Shown here piece after piece: positions 7,638 through 12,266 of a stretch of DNA of 12,266 nucleotides. The position numbers were made by a program, and so were the translations under genes. Source of the DNA: Magnetococcales bacterium (lineage in GTDB: Bacteria > Pseudomonadota > Magnetococcia > Magnetococcales > JADFYX01); the NCBI GenBank assembly GCA_015232795.1, contig JADFYX010000044.1, positions 1 through 12,266 on the forward strand, read 5' to 3'. The number at the start of each line of letters is the position of its first letter. Positions within the stretch are counted from its first letter, which is position 1. The notes under the pieces are model-generated. The model made no database searches and was not told the DNA's origin. It saw only the letters and a list, made by a program, of their open reading frames with translations.

Positions 7638-8286
7638 CCCTGTGGTCCCCCTTCCCGGCAGCCATTGCCAGTTTAACAGGAGCAAAAGAGTACCGATGGT
7701 ATTGTGTGGCACCAAGGCTTAACAAAGCTTCCCTGTGTTCTTTGGTAGGATAACCTTGATTACGCTCCCAACCATAACCTGGGAATTGCGTGGCTAATTC
7801 AGCCATAATATTATCACGGTTGACTTTAGCAACCACAGACGCAGCAGCAATGGTAGAAGATGTAGCATCACCACCAATAATCGCCCTGCTTGCAATTGTA
7901 AGATCATCAGGAATATCACGACCATCAATTAAAACATAATCTGGCAAGTTTGTAAGATTATCAACTGCCATAACCATAGCCAAAAGGGAGGCCATGCGAA
8001 TATTGATTTTATCAATTTGTCGTGGTGAAACAATGCCGACCCCCACACAAATAGCCTTATCATGTATTATTGGGAGTAGTTTTTTTCTTTTTAGGGAGGT
8101 GAGTTTTTTTGAATCGTTCAGACCGTCAAGTCCTGCAACTTTAAGGTCAATATGGGGCGGAAAAACAACAGCCGCAGCGACAACAGGACCTGCCAACGGC
8201 CCTCTACCTGCCTCATCAACACCACAGACCATGCTATAGTCATCTGCCCAAAGAGCAGACTCAAGGTGTAGATCTGGATGGGGCAT
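7630..8286 (-). CDS. rnhB: Ribonuclease HII
   Basis: A 218-residue RNase HII, the usual length. It cuts the RNA strand of RNA-DNA hybrids and acts at single ribonucleotides misincorporated in DNA. The DEAGRGPLAGPV motif (24-35) carries the catalytic Asp24 and Glu25. LNDSKKLT (56-63), LIDGRD (119-124, Asp121) and GGDATSSTIAAASVVAKVNRD (138-158, Asp140) supply the remaining acidic residues and the conserved core, and YGWERNQGYPTKEH (171-184) is the family signature near the end. All catalytic residues are present. The ATG at 8286 gives the normal distance to the DEAGRG motif, though no good SD sequence precedes it. It follows rplS across an intrinsic terminator, and its stop codon overlaps the start of the membrane-protein gene. 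Confidence 0.97.
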   Translation of the reverse strand: MPHPDLHLESALWADDYSMVCGVDEAGRGPLAGPVVAAAVVFPPHIDLKVAGLDGLNDSKKLTSLKRKKLLPIIHDKAICVGVGIVSPRQIDKINIRMASLLAMVMAVDNLTNLPDYVLIDGRDIPDDLTIASRAIIGGDATSSTIAAASVVAKVNRDNIMAELATQFPGYGWERNQGYPTKEHREALLSLGATQYHRYSFAPVKLAMAAGKGDHRDE

Positions 8287-8324
8287 GTGATCACACTAGG
8301 TTTGATTTTATAATTGGGGCTTGC

Positions 8325-8378
8325 AAAAAAACTGCAGCCAACCAGCCTAGGTTCAAATCATACTAAGGCTAGTTGGCT
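8325..8378 (-). terminator. Intrinsic terminator after rplS
   Basis: In minus-strand RNA the arms at 8378-8366 (AGCCAACTAGCCT) and 8348-8336 (AGGCTGGTTGGCT) pair over 13 positions with one G-U wobble and a 17-base loop. After a short GCAG the transcript runs into seven U residues (8331-8325; the first A of the run overlaps the lower stem flank). Read on the plus strand, the wobble becomes a C-A mismatch and the T run is shorter (TTTT), so the element favours the minus direction. It lies 21 bases past the rplS stop and should end the rpsP-rimM-trmD-rplS transcript, at least in part. Confidence 0.8.
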
Positions 8379-8398
8379 TTTAACAGATTTTTATCAAT

Positions 8399-8749
8399 CT
8401 ACCAGTCTCTCTTCTCACGGATACGTGCTGATTTACCAGTACGCTCACGCAGATAGTACAGTTTTGCCCGACGCACATCACCACGACGGGTTACTTCAAT
8501 TTTTTCAATTTTAGGAGAATAGAGTGGAAATACCCGCTCAACACCCTCACCAAAGGAGATTTTACGTACACGGAATGTAGAGCGGAAACCAGCGTTCCGA
8601 CGGGCAATGCAAACACCCTCGAAAATCTGGATTCTCTCCCGTTCACCCTCAACAACTTTAACGTGGACCTTAAGAGTGTCTCCAGAACTAAATACCGGAA
8701 CCTCTTTATCTTTAATTAACTTTGCCTCAAAGTTCATCAACTCGTTCAT
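8399..8749 (-). CDS. rplS: 50S ribosomal protein L19
   Basis: A 116-residue bL19, normal length. Conserved blocks are [19 protein letters not shown] (18-36 region), [40 protein letters not shown] and [23 protein letters not shown] near the end. L19 sits at the 30S-50S interface of the ribosome. The ATG at 8749 is chosen because AAGGAAG lies eight bases upstream and the protein then begins [10 protein letters not shown], like other L19 proteins; an ATG at 8773 would add eight unrelated residues. It is the last gene of the rpsP operon, 139 bases after trmD and just before the terminator at 8325-8378. Confidence 0.97.
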   Translation of the reverse strand: MNELMNFEAKLIKDKEVPVFSSGDTLKVHVKVVEGERERIQIFEGVCIARRNAGFRSTFRVRKISFGEGVERVFPLYSPKIEKIEVTRRGDVRRAKLYYLRERTGKSARIREKRDW

Positions 8750-8888
8750 GAAATTTCTTCCTTGCCACCGCAAACAACCAAAAATTTTAATAAATACAGG
8801 ACGTCTCTTAAAACCATATGGAGATAAGCAACATCCAGAGTTTGAGATAATACCCTCTCCCCTACTCTTGTGCCATTTTTTTATGCAA

Positions 8889-9692
8889 CTATTCTAAATC
8901 TTCACTCAATCCGTCTCGCAATTTACCAAAAAGACGTTTTTCTATTTTGCTCAACCCTGCAAAGTCTAACAGGTCGGGACGACGAATTAGGGTGCGTAAA
9001 AGTGATTGTCGCCTACGCCATTCATCTACCGCCAAATGGTTACCCGATAACAGTAGAGCCGGAGGGGTAACCACCTGTTTTTGCGTCCCGCCTTGATCCC
9101 TATTAATAGGTTTCCAGTTAGCCGGACGGGTGTAGTGTGGATGATCCAGCAGTGAATCGTAAAAGGAGTCAGCCCGGAAGCTGTTTGCATCTCCAATGAC
9201 CCCTGGTAACAACCGAGCAACAGCATCCACAACCGCCATGGCGGGAATCTCTCCACCAGTGACAACAAAATCTCCCAAGGATAGCTCTTCATCCACATAG
9301 GAGTCTATAAATCTTTCGTCTATCCCCTCATAATGTCCACATACTAAAACTATATGCTCCAGCCCAGAAAAACGTGAGGCAGTTTTTTGTGAAAACTGCT
9401 CTCCTTGGGGAGATAGATAAACTACATATGGTGGTTTTTGTTTTGGGTCTTCACCACTTACTACCTTGCTCAAACTTCCCAAGGCCCGCTCCAAAACATC
9501 CACCTTCATGACCATTCCCGGTCCACCTCCAAAGGAGGAGTCATCTACTGTGCTGTGTCTGTCTAGAGCAAAATCACGGATCTGGACACGATCTACCTCT
9601 ATAAGATTCTGCTTTTGTGCCCGTCCCAGGATAGAGCTGGTTAAAAAGCCATCGAACATTTCTGGAAACAGGGTAAGGATGGAAAATTTCAT
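8889..9692 (-). CDS. trmD: tRNA (guanine-N1-)-methyltransferase TrmD
   Basis: A 267-residue SPOUT-class methyltransferase that makes m1G37 in tRNAs with G at position 36 and so prevents +1 frameshifting. It begins [13 protein letters not shown]. Family blocks are [10 protein letters not shown] (54-63), YLSPQG (92-97), [13 protein letters not shown] (116-128), [28 protein letters not shown] (138-165, the S-adenosylmethionine-binding trefoil knot), [10 protein letters not shown] (181-190) and LLLSGNH (213-219). The segment between HYTRP and the LLLSGNH block (about 191-207) is roughly ten residues longer than in E. coli TrmD. The ATG at 9692 is one base after the rimM stop and has AGGAA seven bases upstream; a frame open to 9722 would add ten residues that are just rimM read in another frame. 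Cytoplasmic and probably essential. Confidence 0.97.
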   Translation of the reverse strand: MKFSILTLFPEMFDGFLTSSILGRAQKQNLIEVDRVQIRDFALDRHSTVDDSSFGGGPGMVMKVDVLERALGSLSKVVSGEDPKQKPPYVVYLSPQGEQFSQKTASRFSGLEHIVLVCGHYEGIDERFIDSYVDEELSLGDFVVTGGEIPAMAVVDAVARLLPGVIGDANSFRADSFYDSLLDHPHYTRPANWKPINRDQGGTQKQVVTPPALLLSGNHLAVDEWRRRQSLLRTLIRRPDLLDFAGLSKIEKRLFGKLRDGLSEDLE

Positions 9693-9693
9693 C

Positions 9694-10212
9694 CTACATT
9701 CCTGGTAGCAAACGGACCACAACTAGTTTGGCAGCAACATCAACCTTCAATACAACCTCTTGGGTAAAGGGAACAAGTCTCTCCTCACCCTGGAAATCTA
9801 TCGACATAACATCGTTTGCGCCTGTCTCAAATAGATGTTGTATCTTGCCCAACTCCTCACCATCCTGGGTCACGACCATCAAACCAATGAGATCATTCCA
9901 GTAGTAAAGATCATCATCTAGCTGGGGCAGTTGCGATCTTGGCACCCAAATGTCTGTTCCAGACATAGCTTGGGCTGCTTCCCGATTATCCACTCCACCA
10001 AGAAGTACTATCAACCCTTTGGAGTTACTTCTGCCAGATACTAAGGTATAGTTTTTGTAAGGACCACCTTCTGGCCCTAGCACCCAGTTGGGAAAATCTA
10101 GCAGATCCTCTTTTTGCTCAGTTAATGAGTTGACCTTTATCTCCCCTTTGACCCCATGTGATCCTAATAGGCGGCCAACAAAGAGCAAATCTTTATGTTC
10201 AGATTCTGTCAT
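9694..10212 (-). CDS. rimM: 16S rRNA processing protein RimM
   Basis: A 172-residue RimM, which binds ribosomal protein S19 and helps mature the 3' (head) domain of the 30S subunit. The N-terminal RimM domain carries VGRLLGSHGVKGEIKV (12-27) and DNREAAQAMSGTDIWVPRSQLP (75-96 region). The C-terminal PRC-barrel domain begins at DDLYYWNDLIGL (100-111) and includes LGKIQHLFETGANDVM (121-136) and LVPFTQEVV (146-154). The ATG at 10212 gives the normal N-terminus; the SD is weak. It lies 50 bases after rpsP and one base before the trmD start, the standard operon order. Confidence 0.96.
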   Translation of the reverse strand: MTESEHKDLLFVGRLLGSHGVKGEIKVNSLTEQKEDLLDFPNWVLGPEGGPYKNYTLVSGRSNSKGLIVLLGGVDNREAAQAMSGTDIWVPRSQLPQLDDDLYYWNDLIGLMVVTQDGEELGKIQHLFETGANDVMSIDFQGEERLVPFTQEVVLKVDVAAKLVVVRLLPGM

Positions 10213-10262
10213 AAGGGGTTAGAGATCTCTCATTAACTTTTAGAAAAACTCTAAAAAGAGAT

Positions 10263-10517
10263 CTAAGCGGCAACTTCTACAGCTTCAACCTTCTTGATAA
10301 GACCCGCTACAGTCTTGGATGGCAACGCGCCAACACCGATCCAGTGTTGTACCCGATCCATTTTCAAGTTGATCCCATTTTCTTCAACACGAGGATCGTA
10401 AGTACCTAATTTCTCTAAAAAACGACCGTCTCTAGGACAGCGAGAATCTGCCGCAACTACGGCATAAAAAGGGCGTTTTTTTGACCCCCTACGTTGCATA
10501 CGAATACTAACTGCCAT
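10263..10517 (-). CDS. rpsP: 30S ribosomal protein S16
   Basis: An 84-residue bS16, normal length. It starts MAVSIRMQRRGSKKRPFY, followed by VVAADSRCPRDGRFLEKLGTYDP and a C-terminal half with VQHWIGVGALPSKTVAGL. S16 is needed for assembly of the 30S subunit. The ATG at 10517 is chosen over a TTG at 10520 because AAGGAA lies seven bases upstream and S16 proteins begin MAV. It is the first gene of the rpsP-rimM-trmD-rplS operon, behind the promoter at 10615-10642 with a leader of about 90 bases. Confidence 0.97.
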   Translation of the reverse strand: MAVSIRMQRRGSKKRPFYAVVAADSRCPRDGRFLEKLGTYDPRVEENGINLKMDRVQHWIGVGALPSKTVAGLIKKVEAVEVAA

Positions 10518-10614
10518 CAACCATTTCCTTGTTATAACAAACCCATTAATAAAAAAATCTATACTGCCTAAGTTTATTTAGAACCTAAACACTTAACCTT
10601 ACAATAACCGAAAC

Positions 10615-10642
10615 ATTGTACTGATTTAATTTACAGTGTCAA
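10615..10642 (-). promoter_or_regulatory. Sigma-70-type promoter of the rpsP operon
   Basis: On the minus strand a perfect -35 box TTGACA (10642-10637) is followed after 16 bases by TACAAT (10620-10615), five of six matches to TATAAT. Transcription would start near 10608, leaving about 90 untranslated bases before the rpsP ATG. The -35 box is only five bases past the ffh stop, so rpsP-rimM-trmD-rplS can be expressed apart from ffh. No second gene or terminator fits in the 10518-10647 gap. Confidence 0.72.
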
Positions 10643-10647
10643 GAACA

Positions 10648-12063
10648 TCATTTCCTCTTAAACCCAGGAAATCCCTGTGGCATCATACCACCAAGACCTC
10701 CCATACCCCCACCACCGCCCATACCAGGGATACCCGGCATACCTCCACCAAACATACCCTTTGGACCTAATTTTCCCATTTTTTTCATCATCTTCTGGGT
10801 CTGTACAAACTGTTTTAACATCCGGTTAACCTCTTGTACAGAAGTTCCAGAACCAGCAGCAATACGCCGTTTTCTAGAGGCATTTAGTAGTTGATGTTTT
10901 TTTCTCTCGGCAATGGTCATGGAGAGGATAATAGCCTCTATCCGCTTGAGTTTGCTGTCATCAAGCTGGTCTTCTCGCCCTTTTATGGCATTTTTCATAC
11001 CGGGAATCATACCAACCAGATCTTTCATAGATCCCATTTTTTGGACCTGCTGCATCTGGCTTAAAAAATCTTCCAGGTTAAAAGATGATTTTTCTAGTTT
11101 TTTCTGAAGTTTAGCCGCCTCTTCAAAATCCACCTTCTCCATGGCGGTCTCAACCAGAGTGAGAACATCACCCATACCAAGAATACGTGAGGCTATGCGT
11201 TCGGGATGAAAAGGCTCTAAACCTGTTAAAGCTTCGCTAGTGCCGATAAACTTAATGGGTTTGCCAGTAACGTGGCGGATGGAGAGAGCAGCACCACCAC
11301 GGGCATCACCGTCGGTTTTGGTGAGAATAACCCCAGTTAAACCAAGTTTTTCATCAAAACTTTGTGCAACGGTAATTGCATCTTGACCTGTCATAGAGTC
11401 TGCAACCAAAAGAGACTCAGTGGGGTTTACAATGTCGCGGATGTCGGCTAGCTCATCCATCAACTCATCATCAATATGAAGTCGGCCAGCGGTATCGAAA
11501 AAGAGTATATCGTAATTACCGTTGCGGGCCGCATCCAACGCCCTCTTTGCAATATCACGAGGATTTTCAGTGGGTTTTGTCGGCATAACATCAACACCAG
11601 CCGAACCACCTACCGTTACCAACTGATCCATAGCAGCGGGACGGTAAACGTCCAACGAGACCAACAGAGAACGCTTATGATTTTTTTCTAAAAGCCGTTT
11701 AGCCAATTTACCAGTTGAGGTGGTTTTACCAGAACCCTGCAAACCGACCATCATCACAACAACAGGTGGTTGGGCAGCAAGATTAAGCTCAGAGTTGACA
11801 TCGCCCATTAAATGGATCAACTCTTCATGGACAACTTTAATAACCTGCTGACCAGGAGTAAGAGAGCCTAAAACCTCCCTGCCAACAGCTTTTTCTTGCA
11901 CCGAATCAATAAACGATTTGACTACACTTAAGCTAACATCGGCCTCCAGCAAAGCCCTACGTACTTCACGTAAGGAGTCCTGAATATTTTTCTCATTCAG
12001 GGAGCCTCTACCTCTAAGTTTTTTAAATACTGTATCTAATCGACCTGAAAGGGAATCAAACAT
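10648..12063 (-). CDS. ffh: Signal recognition particle GTPase Ffh
   Basis: A 471-residue Ffh (SRP54 homologue), which with 4.5S RNA binds signal sequences on ribosome nascent chains and delivers them to FtsY at the inner membrane. The helical N domain (about 1-90) begins MFDSLSGRL and contains ALLEADVS (37-44). The G domain follows, with P-loop GLQGSGKTT (107-115), DVYRPAAMDQL (138-148), DTAGR (190-194), TKTDGDARGG (248-257) and GTGE-like GTSEALTGLEPF (274-285). The methionine-rich M domain (about 325-430) includes the RNA-binding SRKRRIAAGSGTSVQEVN (396-413). A Gly/Met/Pro-rich tail (437-464) ends in FPGFKRK, as in several proteobacterial Ffh proteins. The ATG at 12063 has GAGGG a few bases upstream. 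It follows the sulfurtransferase gene by 53 bases and may share its transcript. Confidence 0.98.
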   Translation of the reverse strand: MFDSLSGRLDTVFKKLRGRGSLNEKNIQDSLREVRRALLEADVSLSVVKSFIDSVQEKAVGREVLGSLTPGQQVIKVVHEELIHLMGDVNSELNLAAQPPVVVMMVGLQGSGKTTSTGKLAKRLLEKNHKRSLLVSLDVYRPAAMDQLVTVGGSAGVDVMPTKPTENPRDIAKRALDAARNGNYDILFFDTAGRLHIDDELMDELADIRDIVNPTESLLVADSMTGQDAITVAQSFDEKLGLTGVILTKTDGDARGGAALSIRHVTGKPIKFIGTSEALTGLEPFHPERIASRILGMGDVLTLVETAMEKVDFEEAAKLQKKLEKSSFNLEDFLSQMQQVQKMGSMKDLVGMIPGMKNAIKGREDQLDDSKLKRIEAIILSMTIAERKKHQLLNASRKRRIAAGSGTSVQEVNRMLKQFVQTQKMMKKMGKLGPKGMFGGGMPGIPGMGGGGGMGGLGGMMPQGFPGFKRK

Positions 12064-12116
12064 AGCCCTCTATCTCTCTTATTAAAATTAATTGTCTTTA
12101 CCAGGGTATACAAAAC

Positions 12117-12266
12117 TTATGAAGGTCTCACACCAGGAACTACCGGAAGCCCTAAAGCTCGCCATTGGGAAATTGAACCAGCAAAAAGTCGTACATTTTT
12201 AAAATCAAGATCACGAAGTAACAACCAAGTTTGTGCTGCTCTGTGTCCAGATTCACAGTATATTAT
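12117..12266 (-). CDS. Rhodanese-family sulfurtransferase, C-terminal fragment
   Basis: The last 49 codons of a gene that runs off the right edge of the window, ending in TAA at 12119-12117. The fragment contains IIYCESGHRAAQTWLLLRDL, the active-site loop of a rhodanese domain with the sulfur-carrying Cys at its fourth residue, then FKNVRLFAGSISQWRALGLPVV, the usual C-terminal helix and strand of the domain. Rhodaneses move a sulfane sulfur from donors such as thiosulfate or 3-mercaptopyruvate to cyanide or thiols. The CESGHR loop is closer to SGHRA-type thiosulfate sulfurtransferases than to the CGSGV loop of mercaptopyruvate enzymes. Whether it is a single- or two-domain protein cannot be seen. 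It is on the same strand as ffh, 53 bases upstream. Confidence 0.88.
   Translation of the reverse strand: MIYCESGHRAAQTWLLLRDLDFKNVRLFAGSISQWRALGLPVVPGVRPS

Noticed and set aside
7638..7715. Upstream extension of the membrane-protein frame into rnhB
   Set aside because: It would overlap conserved rnhB coding sequence by 86 bases; the ATG at 7637 gives a typical coupled overlap.
8750..8888. Small gene or L19 leader RNA between trmD and rplS
   Set aside because: Only very short frames without family match occur, and I could not build a convincing stem or leader structure by eye.
10221..10264. AGAGATCT repeated at 10221-10228 (within the palindrome AGAGATCTCT) and 10257-10264, and a short TTTTAG/CTAAAA stem at 10238-10256 between rpsP and rimM
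   Set aside because: The stem is six AT-rich pairs and has no U run after it, and the repeated octamer is short; not enough for a terminator or operator call.
10548..10595. Stem at 10569-10595 followed by a T run near 10548-10556 as an ffh terminator
   Set aside because: The stem is broken (five plus five pairs with an internal loop), contains few G-C pairs and is some ten bases away from the T run; it also lies downstream of the rpsP promoter.
1..12266. CRISPR array, tRNA/rRNA, insertion sequence or toxin-antitoxin pair
   Set aside because: No regularly spaced repeats, cloverleaf sequences, transposase motifs or small paired genes were seen on either strand.

Overview
The window looks like a chromosomal segment of a Gram-negative bacterium, most likely a proteobacterium. 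One half (5475-12266, minus strand) carries the conserved translation and protein-targeting block ffh-rpsP-rimM-trmD-rplS-rnhB. No KH-domain (YlqC-like) gene lies between rpsP and rimM, which is more typical of Proteobacteria than of Firmicutes or Geobacter-type Desulfobacterota. The DNA is fairly AT-rich. I cannot name the genus. No RNA gene, CRISPR array, insertion sequence or integrase is visible.

Region 1 (about 74-5481, plus strand) is a surface-glycan gene cluster that may continue to the left of the window. In order it holds an HddC-like sugar-phosphate nucleotidyltransferase, a cobalamin-binding radical SAM enzyme, a family 2 glycosyltransferase with C-terminal membrane helices, an HddA-like GHMP kinase, a dolichyl-phosphate-mannose-synthase-like GT2 and a small DUF2304 membrane protein. 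The first three genes overlap by 4 and 8 bases and the fourth follows after 21 bases, so they look like one translationally linked unit. A 104-base gap separates them from the GT2-DUF2304 pair. HddA and HddC are two enzymes of the route to GDP-D-glycero-alpha-D-manno-heptose. The other two enzymes, GmhA and a GmhB-type phosphatase, are not in the window. The GTs would transfer the sugar or load it on a polyprenyl phosphate, and the radical SAM enzyme may modify the sugar or lipid; its substrate is unknown.

Region 2 (5475-8286, minus strand) is a two-gene unit: rnhB (RNase HII) and, overlapping its stop codon by 8 bases, a 720-residue polytopic membrane protein that I do not recognise. The membrane gene converges on the glycan cluster, and the two final coding sequences overlap tail to tail by 7 bases. 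An intrinsic terminator lies between rplS and rnhB.

Region 3 (8399-12063, minus strand) is ffh, then a good sigma-70-type promoter directly after the ffh stop, then rpsP-rimM-trmD-rplS. This makes the signal-recognition-particle GTPase, ribosomal proteins S16 and L19, a 30S maturation factor and the tRNA m1G37 methyltransferase. All look intact. The right edge (12117-12266) holds the C-terminal end of a rhodanese-family sulfurtransferase.

The core genes are ordinary. The parts worth attention are the radical SAM enzyme embedded in a D,D-heptose cluster and the unidentified membrane protein between rnhB and that cluster.
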